NCBI GenBank assembly: GCA_000435275.1
Contig: FR883838.1
Location: 1 to 33,572 of the forward strand
Source: Clostridium sp. CAG:557
GTDB lineage: Bacteria > Bacillota > Clostridia > Oscillospirales > Acutalibacteraceae
Direction: 5' to 3'
DNA length: 33,572 nucleotides
Positions 1 to 7,832 of the stretch are shown one piece after another. Both the position numbers and the translations under genes were made by a program. Each line of letters begins with the position of its first letter. The first letter of the stretch is position 1. The notes beneath the pieces were generated by a model. That model saw nothing but the letters and a program-made list of their open reading frames with translations, did not search any database and was not told where the DNA came from.

Positions 1-20
1 AACTTTACAAACGTCGCAAC
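1..20 (-). repeat. Left arm of a 20-base inverted repeat
   Basis: The reverse complement of bases 1-20 is identical to bases 4705-4724. Similarity continues weakly inward (an A-rich stretch followed by CAACTTC here against CAATTTT in the other copy), so this is probably the edge of a longer diverged repeat that runs off the left end of the window. The two arms enclose three genes. Function unknown. Confidence 0.6.
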
Positions 21-274
21 GAAGTTGAATGTTTTTTCTTTCGTATTAAGCGATTTGCAAAGTTTTTATTTACTATGACAAAATTAGACAAAATATTTAT
101 AGCGAAGAAATTAAAATATAAATATATGTAATTTTTTGTACTGGAAGTGAAAGATAAAATTTTGAGAGAATTGAAAAATATTATTTTTACTTTGTGTTGA
201 AACTTTTTTTGCGTGTGAAAAGAAAAAATTTGGTGGTTGATCTTAATTTTTTTGAAAGTAGAGGCTTATAAAAA

Positions 275-1903
275 ATGAAAACGGTTTTAGTTTTAGGCGT
301 TGGACAAATAGGGAAAGCAATAACAAAAAGAATTATAGAACAAAATCCTGAAAGAATTATTCTACACAATTTAACAAAAACTGAATCAGGTTATTGTTGC
401 AAGTATTTTTCTGAGTATTGTAAAAATATTGAATTAATCCCTTCATATGGTGATGTATTTTTACCTTTTGATTTTAACAAATTAAATACAATGGAAGAAC
501 AGCTAAAATATAAAGATGAATTATTAAGTTTTTATTATTCCGATTTAGGCCCGGAGATATTAAAAAAATCAACTTTATATAAACTAGTTCAAAAATGGAA
601 CCCTGATTTAATAATAGATGCCATAAATTCTGGGACGGTATTAGGTAATCACTATAAACCTGAGTTGATATTAAGTAAAGTAAGTAAAAGTGCAAATATT
701 GATGTAAACACATCTGCAGAAATTCTCCTTAATGATTTTGTGCCAAAAGCCGTAAATTTTGTGTATTCTTTAAAATTGGTTATGGAAGATTTTAAAGTAA
801 AAAAATATTTAAAAGTTTCCACAACTGGTTTAGGTGGGATGGGCATGAATATGCCCTATACTCACGGAGACACCCCAAAATCATCATTATCGTTTGCTTT
901 GATGGGAAAAATATCGGCAGCTGGAGTCTTACATCAATTATTGTGGAATTTATCTCATACAACACATCATAATATAAGTCTTTTAATTCCGGCAACATTT
1001 GTAGGTTACGATAGCACCAAATTTGAACCTATTGAAACAGATGTTGGTTTGGTTAAAAAGATTAATAACCCTCAAAAAATGAAGCTTGTAGATGGAGAAA
1101 AGCTTACATATTCAAAAGGGATCAGCGATGAATATCTTGAATTTCCTGTGGTTAGAGCTGGAGAAAATCATGTTTATTCTTTATATGAATTATCTGCACT
1201 TACAGCACTTGGACAAATGGAGGCTATCACTAAAGAAGAAGTTGCCAACGCTGCAATAGAAGATATTTGTGGAAAAACGAAGAAAAATATGCTTAATTAT
1301 ATGGACTCAGGAATGTTAGGTTCTACTTTTGCAGGAAAGGCTATGGTTGAAAAAATAAAATCAGAAATTCAAAATCTGATGAAGAAAAATAACTCAACAA
1401 GCATCGCAACAGGAAATCTTGGAGTTACTGTTGCAAAACGTCTTTACGAATTATATATGATAAAGCAAGTTTGCAAAACTGTTGATGAGCTTAAAAGTAT
1501 AGACATTAAAAAATTATACGATTTAATTATCAGAAATCTTGAAAATAATAGAAATTTGCTGGTTGAAATGTTATCTTTGGGCTTGCCTATTGTAACAGAA
1601 AATGATAACATATATATTGGTGAGTATAGTTTATATCCTGACAAAGGCTGTGATTTGACCATCACGCGCGAACGATTGGAGAAATGGATTCAAGTTGGTT
1701 GGGTAGATCTTCGCGTCGAGAATATTTTATTCTGGAAAGAAACTATTAATTTTGTTTATAACGATGCTAGAAAAGTTCTTGAAGATAAGAATTTTATCTT
1801 AAATCGTGATGCTTTTTCTATTGATAATGATTATGATATTGGTGAGATCTTAGCTTATTATTATAATTTGCAGGAAAAAGGCAGAAAGACTTGCAATATT
1901 TAA
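275..1903 (+). CDS. Rossmann-fold NAD(P)-dependent oxidoreductase, substrate unknown
   Basis: This 542-residue protein opens with a classic dinucleotide-binding strand-turn-helix (VLGVGQIGKAI, residues 5-15), which places it among NAD(P)-dependent epimerase/dehydrogenase-like proteins. A glycine- and methionine-rich loop (TGLGGMGMNMP, about residues 185-195) could be part of the substrate or cofactor pocket. It has no signal peptide or membrane segment, so it should be cytoplasmic. At over 500 residues it is much longer than a simple short-chain dehydrogenase; the C-terminal half is helical and not recognised. Start is the ATG at 275, preceded by a weak TAGAGG. A terminator follows immediately, so it looks monocistronic. 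The substrate cannot be inferred; a saccharopine-dehydrogenase-like enzyme is an alternative. Confidence 0.7.
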   Translation: MKTVLVLGVGQIGKAITKRIIEQNPERIILHNLTKTESGYCCKYFSEYCKNIELIPSYGDVFLPFDFNKLNTMEEQLKYKDELLSFYYSDLGPEILKKSTLYKLVQKWNPDLIIDAINSGTVLGNHYKPELILSKVSKSANIDVNTSAEILLNDFVPKAVNFVYSLKLVMEDFKVKKYLKVSTTGLGGMGMNMPYTHGDTPKSSLSFALMGKISAAGVLHQLLWNLSHTTHHNISLLIPATFVGYDSTKFEPIETDVGLVKKINNPQKMKLVDGEKLTYSKGISDEYLEFPVVRAGENHVYSLYELSALTALGQMEAITKEEVANAAIEDICGKTKKNMLNYMDSGMLGSTFAGKAMVEKIKSEIQNLMKKNNSTSIATGNLGVTVAKRLYELYMIKQVCKTVDELKSIDIKKLYDLIIRNLENNRNLLVEMLSLGLPIVTENDNIYIGEYSLYPDKGCDLTITRERLEKWIQVGWVDLRVENILFWKETINFVYNDARKVLEDKNFILNRDAFSIDNDYDIGEILAYYYNLQEKGRKTCNI

Positions 1904-1918
1904 AAAATTTATTTTCCC

Positions 1919-1956
1919 CCCCTTTTTGACGTGCTCTGTCAAGAAGGGGTTCTTTT
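1919..1956 (+). terminator. Rho-independent terminator after the oxidoreductase
   Basis: A 12-pair stem (CCCCTTTTTGAC with GTCAAGAAGGGG, one G-U pair) around a 7-base loop is followed by TTCTTTT. It separates the oxidoreductase from the downstream permease gene. Confidence 0.85.
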
Positions 1957-1977
1957 AAAATTATAGGAGGTTTCTTT

Positions 1978-2907
1978 ATGGAGCAATTTTTTATTATTTT
2001 ACAGCAATTATTTATTTTTACTTTTTTTGTTTTTGTAGGGATTTTTTGTGTTAAATTCAAAGTTTTTGATGAATCTGCGCTTGATTCTATGTCTAAATTT
2101 ATAATTACAATTACTATGCCAGTTATGTTGGTTTGCAATTTGCTTTCTGGCCCGTCTTTTAGAGATTTGACTAATTCTTCGCCTATCTTTATAGTTTACA
2201 TGTTTTGTTTTATATTTTTATACTTATTTAATTGTCTTATTGTACGGGTATTCCATTTTAATGAACAAAAATCTAATATCTACAAAGCTTTGGCGACGTT
2301 TTCTAACGCTGGATTTATTGGAATTCCTTTAATATTGGCGATATTTGGCAAAGAAGGTGGAATTTTTATGTCGCTGTGCACTATAGTAGACCAACTTATG
2401 TTATGGACTTTAGGCATAAAACTGACTTCTAACACGAATAAGTTTAAACTGAAAAACTTAAAAAATTTTGCAAATCCTGCATTAATCGCAATAATTTTTT
2501 CGCTAATAGGTGTTATAGTTGGAATAAAACTGCCAAAAACTTTACTTATGACACTGAAGCCTATTGGAGACATGACTCCTGTGCTATCTATGATTTATAT
2601 TGGAGGTCTGTTTTGTTTTTCAAATATTCGTGAGTATTTGAAAAAATTTGATATTTACATGTTGATTTTCTTTAAAATGTTGTTTTTTCCGGTGATAATT
2701 TGGGCTATTTTGAAATTTGTGCCAGTTTCAGTTAATATTGCTAAAACTGTAGTTCTACTTTGCTCACTTCCATCTATGTCATCCATAGCGATTTTTGCTA
2801 AAAAGTATGATAATTACCCAGAGTATGCTGTTGCGGCTGTACTGATTACCACTGCATTTAGTATAATTACTGTACCATTGATTAGTTTTTTGATTAGTCA
2901 AGTTTAA
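1978..2907 (+). CDS. AEC (auxin efflux carrier) family permease
   Basis: This 309-residue integral membrane protein has about ten hydrophobic segments arranged as two halves. Sequence landmarks typical of the AEC/bile-acid-transporter fold are present: an early segment with VGIFCVKFKVFDESALDSMSK, a conserved ATFSNAGFIGIPL (residues about 105-117), and a C-terminal CSLPSMSS motif. Bacterial members export or import organic acids such as malate, but the substrate here cannot be told. ATG 1978 is preceded by AGGAGG at good spacing. It may be transcribed from readthrough or a promoter hidden in the terminator region. No downstream partner gene is close. Confidence 0.88.
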   Translation: MEQFFIILQQLFIFTFFVFVGIFCVKFKVFDESALDSMSKFIITITMPVMLVCNLLSGPSFRDLTNSSPIFIVYMFCFIFLYLFNCLIVRVFHFNEQKSNIYKALATFSNAGFIGIPLILAIFGKEGGIFMSLCTIVDQLMLWTLGIKLTSNTNKFKLKNLKNFANPALIAIIFSLIGVIVGIKLPKTLLMTLKPIGDMTPVLSMIYIGGLFCFSNIREYLKKFDIYMLIFFKMLFFPVIIWAILKFVPVSVNIAKTVVLLCSLPSMSSIAIFAKKYDNYPEYAVAAVLITTAFSIITVPLISFLISQV

Positions 2908-2952
2908 TAAAATTTTTCGACAAACTTCTACACGAAATCTTTGGGAAAACTA

Positions 2953-2981
2953 TTGACAACTTTTTCTGCGTGGTTTATAAT
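2953..2981 (+). promoter_or_regulatory. Consensus sigma-A promoter of the surface-protein gene
   Basis: TTGACA (2953-2958), a 17-base spacer and TATAAT (2976-2981) form a perfect consensus promoter ending 35 bases before the start codon of the sortase-anchored protein, implying high constitutive expression. Confidence 0.88.
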
Positions 2982-3016
2982 ACAACCAAATAATAAAGAA
3001 AGATGGTGCAAAAATT

Positions 3017-4504
3017 ATGCAAAAAAACAATTGTAAGCTAAAAACAATCTTTAAGAAAGGTCTATCCTTTTCTATCGCGCTGGCACTCGGCGCTGCAGCA
3101 ACCTCTTTGAACCTGGCAAAAACTGCCGAGGCGTCCGCTACGGTTACTAACCTTAGGGAGGTGTATTTAAAAGGTGAAAAAGTTAGCCTTATGAGAAACG
3201 ATTTTTCTGGTAATGTTCCTGATACGGAGGCTGATAAAGTTACGGCAGTTGAGGAAACTATTAGCAAGTCAGGATATAAGGCAGATAACAATGGTTTAGA
3301 TACAGTTTTAGACAAGGCTGGCGAAGGCAAAATTTCATATAATGATAGTTCTGACAGTGGCGTAACTCAAAAAGAGGTTACCGTTTACGACTGGGCAAAT
3401 ATTTACAAAGGTACAACCGTAAAAGTTGCACATGGCACGGCAACTAATGCTATGTTTACTGCTGAAAACATCAATTTTGGTGGCGGTGTTGATGGGAATT
3501 CTGCCGCTGTTCGTGAAATTTTGAATAAAGGCGAACTACACGTTGACGGTATTGAAGGAGCAGTAACTAAAATTGATTATACTGCACATAACGGCAAAAA
3601 AGCTTCTGTAAAAGTTGGCAACGTTGATTGTCCACTCGGTACTTTAGAGGTTTCTCGTAACGTTAAAGCAGTGTCTTTAGCTAAAGAACCAACTGAAAAC
3701 TGTTACATAGAAGGCGAAAAAATTAATTTGAGTGGCTTAGCTTTAAATGTAACTTATGAAGATGATGGTAAAGCTACTGTTGAATGGACAGAAGAAACAA
3801 AAGATGCATTTACTTTTAGTAGCAATGATGTAGAGCAAGACAAAGAAATTTCACAAACAATTAATGATATAACTGTTACTTATGAAGGTGTTACAGCTAC
3901 CGAGAAATTTACACTGTATTTTTGTAAAACTCTTTCTAAAGAAGCTGGAAATATAGCAAAAATTAATGGTGTTTTTGATAAACTTGATGTTGTTGATGCT
4001 ATTGCTCTTTCGGAAAATAATGACAATTATAAAAAATTAAAAGATGACTTTTCTGACGAAAATGCTCAAGTAATTTTCGCTTACGATATTATTGCAAATT
4101 ATGATGCAAGTATTGGCAAAATGAAAGTGGCTTTAAACGTAGGTAAAAATTATGCAGGACAAACAGTAACTGTTAAACATTTATCAAATGACGAAATAGA
4201 AACTTTTGTAGATAAAGTTGATTCAGATGGTATTGTAACTGTTAGTGTAAGTTCTTTGTCACCATTTATGGTAGCTCTTGGTGCAACTGAAGAAGACAAA
4301 TCAGCTGCTGCTGAGACTGAACAGAAAAATGCTGAGGAAAAAGCTGAGGCTGCTAAAAAAGAAGCTGCTGCTAAGAGTGCTTCTAAATCTGTAAAAACAG
4401 GTGATGCTAGCATAGTTGCCTTCTCGGTGTTCGGATTTATTGCTTTTGTTAGTGCAGCTATTTTGGTATTCATGAAAAAAAATCGTAAAGATTTTGAAAA
4501 ATAA
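3017..4504 (+). CDS. Secreted Ig-like surface protein with C-terminal sortase-type anchor
   Basis: This 495-residue protein has an N-terminal signal peptide (basic KTIFKKG, hydrophobic core, cleavage likely after AEASA near residue 40). Around residues 215-305 is an Ig-like domain of the Big_3 type (YIEGEKINLSGLALNVTYEDDG). An Ala/Glu/Lys-rich probable coiled coil follows at 427-456. The end carries a sorting signal: VKTGD (459-463), a hydrophobic helix (465-485) and a basic tail (KKNRK). VKTGD is a variant of LPxTG common in Clostridia. The protein is therefore expected on the cell wall; its ligand is unknown. The signal-peptide stretch (about 3064-3150) is visibly more GC-rich than the rest. 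No sortase gene is in the window. Confidence 0.82.
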   Translation: MQKNNCKLKTIFKKGLSFSIALALGAAATSLNLAKTAEASATVTNLREVYLKGEKVSLMRNDFSGNVPDTEADKVTAVEETISKSGYKADNNGLDTVLDKAGEGKISYNDSSDSGVTQKEVTVYDWANIYKGTTVKVAHGTATNAMFTAENINFGGGVDGNSAAVREILNKGELHVDGIEGAVTKIDYTAHNGKKASVKVGNVDCPLGTLEVSRNVKAVSLAKEPTENCYIEGEKINLSGLALNVTYEDDGKATVEWTEETKDAFTFSSNDVEQDKEISQTINDITVTYEGVTATEKFTLYFCKTLSKEAGNIAKINGVFDKLDVVDAIALSENNDNYKKLKDDFSDENAQVIFAYDIIANYDASIGKMKVALNVGKNYAGQTVTVKHLSNDEIETFVDKVDSDGIVTVSVSSLSPFMVALGATEEDKSAAAETEQKNAEEKAEAAKKEAAAKSASKSVKTGDASIVAFSVFGFIAFVSAAILVFMKKNRKDFEK

Positions 4505-4535
4505 TCTTAGCTAATATACTTTTTGTACAAACGGG

Positions 4536-4568
4536 AGCCAGGCTGAATTTTTCAGTCTGGCTATTTTT
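4536..4568 (+). terminator. Rho-independent terminator after the surface-protein gene
   Basis: AGCCAGGCTGAA pairs with TTCAGTCTGGCT (12 pairs, one G-U) around TTT and is followed by ATTTTT. Confidence 0.88.
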
Positions 4569-5530
4569 AACTTAAAGATCGGGTTCTTTTGCATATACCT
4601 ATTTTTGTGTTTATAATTAAAGCGTGATTACATAAAAAGAGCATCAAAAACCAAAACAAAAGTTACAATAGAAAAAATAAATGAAGGGAAAAACGCCCAA
4701 TTTTGTTGCGACGTTTGTAAAGTTTTGTGTCATGTTGCCAAGAAAGTTTTCTGTTTTTCCTCGGAGGAACAACAAGAATAAGCTCTTGCATAAGTGCAAG
4801 AGCTTGAGTTTTATTATCTTCGTAAGTACGGCCTATAAACAAATAGCACTCGGTTTTACAACTAAGCGATTATTCGATAAGCTTTCGGCCTTCTGGTGAT
4901 CATGACGGTTTCTTGCTGAAAATTGAATTTTTAAGGTAAATCTTTCAGATACACAAGCTACGTGTATCTTCTTTGCTAGCCACATTTTGAGCAGCCAATG
5001 CTTTGTTTACTACTTGTTTTTGGGGCTACGGGAAACATTAGGATGGACATTGATGATAGAAAAGCACATGCCAATCGAGGGGAACCCCAGCAAAAATATC
5101 AAATCAGCAGTTTTTGAATGCATTATAGTGTATGGCATGAAACGGATGTAAGTGGAGGGCGTTGCCCAAAAAATTCGGGAACTGGCATACAATTTACATG
5201 AGGTTTAGCAGATGAACGAAAAACGGAACCATACAAAGAATTTTCGACGGGCTTCAAAAACAGAAAATTATCGACACTCAAAGTGAAGTTTTGTGCTTGG
5301 ACTTTTTTATTTTTTCGATCTGTTTTTTACTTACGTTCATATCTTTACTATATCAGATATTTCCTTGCTTGTCATCTCTTTATGTTAACAGGCTCTAATT
5401 TGCAAGTAATAGTGAAGAAATTTCATAAAATAAATATTTTAGTGCATATGCAATGATTAATACGAATAAAAAATTAAACTTAAGTAAAAAACAATTGCAT
5501 AAAATAATCGTTTTTTTCAGCTTTAAATTA
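4569..5530. other. Region without a recognisable gene, probably decayed mobile DNA
   Basis: No convincing gene is seen over about 960 bases. A 72-codon open frame (4681-4899, plus) lacks a ribosome binding site and overlaps the repeat arm at 4705-4724, so it is probably part of a repeat and not a gene. An 11-pair hairpin with a four-base loop (4780-4805) resembles a terminator or RNA stem. From about 5020 to 5280 several short broken frames suggest an eroded coding sequence that I could not identify. 5390-5530 is very AT-rich and featureless. Confidence 0.5.
4705..4724 (+). repeat. Right arm of the 20-base inverted repeat
   Basis: Exact reverse complement of bases 1-20. It lies 137 bases past the terminator of the surface-protein gene, so the two arms bracket the three genes at 275-4504. 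Confidence 0.6.
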
Positions 5531-5910
5531 TTAAGCAAAATGAACATATAGACTTTTTATTTTAGCTTTAAAGTATATTAGTCCAACTTCAGCAACATTT
5601 TTGACGTTTTTTGAATGTATATCAGCTGTGCCTGCGAAACCTTCGTCCAGTGTTTCAGCGAAACATTCTTTATCTTCAATAGATATTTTAGGGGTATATG
5701 CCTCAAGTTCAGCGAAGTCTTCCTTCTCTTTTGAAAGAATAAAGAACGCATTTGTTGGATTTTCAATCAGCAATTCAGGATCGAGTGCCTCGGGGCAGCT
5801 ACAATTTCCTCTTCCAAATATATTTCAGCCTTTGTTTTTTGAGAGATACCATTATTAATTGTTTTTACAGACTTAAAAAAGTGTACATGCTTAATTCTCT
5901 CGTGTTGCAT
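5531..5910 (-). pseudogene. Frameshifted gene for a 126-residue protein of unknown function
   Basis: On the minus strand an ATG at 5910 opens a frame with charged, helix-prone sequence (QKTKAEIYLEEEIVAAP). The frame is lost at a run of four G (5792-5795 on the plus strand). Adding one base there joins it without a break to the frame ending at 5531 (EALDPELLIENPTNAFFILS, then EKEDFAELEAYTP). The restored product would be 126 residues with no internal stop. The acidic, regular composition looks like genuine protein. No family was recognised and no clear ribosome binding site is visible. It lies about 100 bases downstream of an IS3 remnant, so loss of function in a decaying region is the likeliest reading. 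A sequencing error or programmed frameshift is possible. Confidence 0.5.
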
Positions 5911-6008
5911 TTAGAAGAAAGTAAAGAAGCTGTAGCAATAAAGGAAGTTATTAATAGTTCTGTAAGCACTGTTATTGTCAATTTTATTTTACAAATTTGG
6001 ATTTTAGG

Positions 6009-6519
6009 TCAAAGATTTTTAAGATAAGTACCTATTTGAAAAAAATCGTAAAGTTTTTGACGCTTAAGCAGAGATAGGCCCCCATTTGTCTGGTGGATTT
6101 TTCCATTATATTTCAATAGCCATAGCCAAATGAGAGTTTTTAGCTGTTTTTACTGCCATTGAAATGGAAATGTAATATTAATAAAGTAACTTTCACATCT
6201 GGAATTGTCATGACATTTGTCACCAAAGCTGTTTATGCTCTGATAAATGCCAAATTTATATATTTTATAGTGGTATAATTTACTTGTGTACTGCGCGCTG
6301 CGGTTAATAGAACAATCGCGCGCCATGAAGTTGTGGATAAGCCTTAACGAATTTATCCAAAGTCTGTTCACACAAAGTCGCTTTCATTTTTGTACCCATT
6401 GCCAACCTCAGCACTAATAAATCATAGCGACCAATAATAGCTGAAATATAAAGTTTTCTGTTAGTAATTTTTATTTCTGTTATGCATTTTTCAAGTGCTT
6501 TTTCCTCAACTATGTACAC
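6009..6519 (-). pseudogene. Remnant of an IS3-family transposase (OrfB C-terminal half)
   Basis: Three fragments in different frames line up in order with the DDE catalytic domain of IS3-family transposases. From 6519 down: ITEIKITNRKLYISAIIGRYD with LAMGTKMKATLCEQTLDKFVKAYP. Next, about 6180-6300: SAQYTSKLYHYKIYKFGIYQS with CHDNSRCES. Last, about 6009-6140: QLKTLIW, then YNGKIHQTNGGL with KRQKLYDFF and a stop at 6009. The aspartate normally before ITEI is lost, and the HSDRGSQYTS motif reads CSINRSAQYTS, so the active site is destroyed. OrfA, the OrfB N-terminus and the terminal repeats were not found. This is family knowledge applied by eye. Confidence 0.75.
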
Positions 6520-6593
6520 TGTAAGGTTATTTTAGATGCAAAGCTTGGTACATACAGATTCTTCCGTGTTTTTGGATAACAAAAATAATATTA

Positions 6594-6950
6594 TTATTTT
6601 TGAAGCAAAAGTTTAGAAAAATTATTTGCTTCTTCCTCAAGAGATTCTATATATTTAGGGTTAGTATCTTCAAATACGGCGCTATTAACACGACTATGAA
6701 GTAAAGCATGAGCGAGTTCATGAGCGCAGACTTTTTCTTTTTGAGCTGGAGAAAGAGTTTTTTTTATTAATATAGAACTTTTAACTTGAGAGTTCAAAAA
6801 AAAACCATTTACATTGTCTGGCAAATCCACGAATAAAATGTTTATATTTAATTTTTTACATAATTCAAAAGGAGAGTTAGTACCATACTTTTCAATCAAA
6901 TTATGAACAAAATTTTTTATATTTGATCGCCTCCCAAACACAAAATTCAA
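6594..6950 (-). CDS. ImmA/IrrE-family metallopeptidase
   Basis: This 118-residue protein carries the zinc-peptidase motif HELAH (in KVCAHELAHALLH, about residues 76-88) and the typical N-terminal core FVHNLIEKYGTNSPFELCKKL. In ICEBs1 and many prophages, ImmA-type enzymes cleave the neighbouring XRE repressor to induce the element. Here the gene lies directly downstream of such a repressor on the same strand, 18 bases after its stop, which supports that role. The start is uncertain. TTG 6950 and GTG 6941 lack a ribosome binding site. A strong GGGAGG (6935-6930) sits nine bases before an ATA codon (6920-6918) that matches the usual family N-terminus. The protein is shorter than many members and may have lost C-terminal sequence. 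Confidence 0.82.
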   Translation of the reverse strand: MNFVFGRRSNIKNFVHNLIEKYGTNSPFELCKKLNINILFVDLPDNVNGFFLNSQVKSSILIKKTLSPAQKEKVCAHELAHALLHSRVNSAVFEDTNPKYIESLEEEANNFSKLLLQK

Positions 6951-6968
6951 AAGAATAAACTTACAAAC

Positions 6969-7346
6969 TTATTTTTCAAAGTCTGTGCTTGAAACGGCAA
7001 TAGCAGTAGCTAATTTTATAGCTTGAACGATTTTTTCTTTGTCTGCTTTAGTGATAGGCTTTCCGTTAAACATTAAACCTTTTTGGGCTCTTAAAGTATA
7101 AGTAATTTCGTCAATGAAGTCATGAACAGATTTTTTAGCATTGTTATCATTAACAGCAATGTCGAGCAAAAAGTCTGTGCTGACGTTAAAAGCCTCGCAG
7201 ATTTTTTTTAACATATCACTATCAGGTTTTCTGCGGCCCTGCTCGTACATACCAATTGCAGAGGGAGAAATATTTAATTTACTTGCCATCTGAACTTGAG
7301 TCAAACCATGAGATAATCTTAATTTTTTAAAATTTTCACAGAACAT
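6969..7346 (-). CDS. XRE-family transcriptional repressor
   Basis: This 125-residue protein starts with a helix-turn-helix of the Cro/CI type (residues about 5-60; LTQVQMASKLNISPSAIGMYEQGRRKPD is split here as QVQMASKL and SPSAIGMYEQG). A helical C-terminal part, probably for dimerisation, ends in a region that could be the target of the adjacent ImmA-like peptidase. The gene has an SD-like AAAGGAG upstream. Its promoter carries an operator inside the -35/-10 spacer, so it should repress itself, and a second copy of the operator lies before the divergent genes. This is the architecture of a lysogeny-type or conjugative-element switch, though no other element genes are visible. Confidence 0.9.
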   Translation of the reverse strand: MFCENFKKLRLSHGLTQVQMASKLNISPSAIGMYEQGRRKPDSDMLKKICEAFNVSTDFLLDIAVNDNNAKKSVHDFIDEITYTLRAQKGLMFNGKPITKADKEKIVQAIKLATAIAVSSTDFEK

Positions 7347-7376
7347 AAAAAACTCTCCTTTATAAAGGTTAGTTAA

Positions 7377-7405
7377 ATTATATCACACACGAAATGTGTA
7401 TGCAA
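7377..7405 (-). promoter_or_regulatory. Promoter of the repressor gene
   Basis: On the minus strand TTGCAT (7405-7400), 17 bases, then TATAAT (7382-7377), about 30 bases before the repressor start codon. The spacer contains the palindromic operator 7387-7399. Confidence 0.78.
7387..7399. promoter_or_regulatory. Probable repressor operator O1
   Basis: ACACGAAATGTGT is an imperfect palindrome (ACAC-N5-GTGT). It matches 7584-7596 at 10 of 13 positions, all differences being in the central three to four bases. It sits between -35 and -10 of the repressor promoter, so binding would block that promoter. Assignment to the XRE protein is inference from position. Confidence 0.7.
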
Positions 7406-7464
7406 CTTATTTATTTTTCACATTATTTTAAAAATATTTTCTACACAAAAAAACGAAATTCATG

Positions 7465-7493
7465 TTGACAATTTAGTGGCTAAGTGCTAATAT
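7465..7493 (+). promoter_or_regulatory. Candidate rightward promoter
   Basis: TTGACA (7465-7470), a 17-base spacer and TAATAT (7488-7493) face the two small genes at 7614 and 7822. It would give a leader of about 115 bases containing the second operator. A second candidate is an extended -10 (TGATATACA, 7578-7586) that overlaps the operator directly but has no good -35. Confidence 0.65.
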
Positions 7494-7583
7494 CTACTTA
7501 TTAACACCCACATTTTTTATTTTGAATCGCATTTTATTATTGAACAGCAATGGTTTTATAAATGTACATTCACACCATGATAT

Positions 7584-7596
7584 ACACGATTAGTGT
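7584..7596. promoter_or_regulatory. Probable repressor operator O2
   Basis: ACACGATTAGTGT repeats the ACACGA-N3-GTGT pattern of O1. It overlaps an extended -10 sequence (7578-7586) and lies just before the ribosome binding site of the divergent gene, so it could stop initiation there or act as a roadblock for the upstream promoter. Confidence 0.7.
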
Positions 7597-7613
7597 AACG
7601 CTTGGAGGTTAAT

Positions 7614-7832
7614 ATGAGTTACAAACAACTATATGCTCAATATTTCTTACAGTACAAAAATGTTTCAAAATATGTAAAAAATCTCAGACATCAATTAAAA
7701 TATGTAGAACCATTAAAAGAAAGAGAGGTAAAAAGAAGGTTAACAATACTTTATTCAATTTGCTTAGATTTAAAACATACCAGTGAGTATATAAAACTTT
7801 GTGAAAGAAGAGATTTTCTAGATGAATGCTAA
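7614..7832 (+). CDS. Small helical protein of the switch module, function unknown
   Basis: This 72-residue, Lys/Leu/Tyr-rich protein is predicted to be all-helical (YKQLYAQYFLQYKNVSKYVKN and later helices). It has no signal peptide or membrane segment. ATG 7614 is preceded by GGAGG at 7604-7608. Its last codons overlap the start of the sigma-like gene by 11 bases, so the two are translationally coupled and probably act together. Small genes of this kind, paired with an ArpU- or sigma-like regulator, occur in phages and integrated elements of Firmicutes. I recognise no family. Confidence 0.75.
   Translation: MSYKQLYAQYFLQYKNVSKYVKNLRHQLKYVEPLKEREVKRRLTILYSICLDLKHTSEYIKLCERRDFLDEC

Noticed and set aside
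4681..4899. A 72-residue plus-strand open frame
   Set aside because: No ribosome binding site, unnatural composition, and it overlaps the inverted repeat arm and a long hairpin; treated as repeat sequence.
5752..6027. A plus-strand 91-residue open frame
   Set aside because: It runs antisense to the broken 126-residue gene and the transposase remnant, which show better protein-like sequence, and it has no ribosome binding site at its start.
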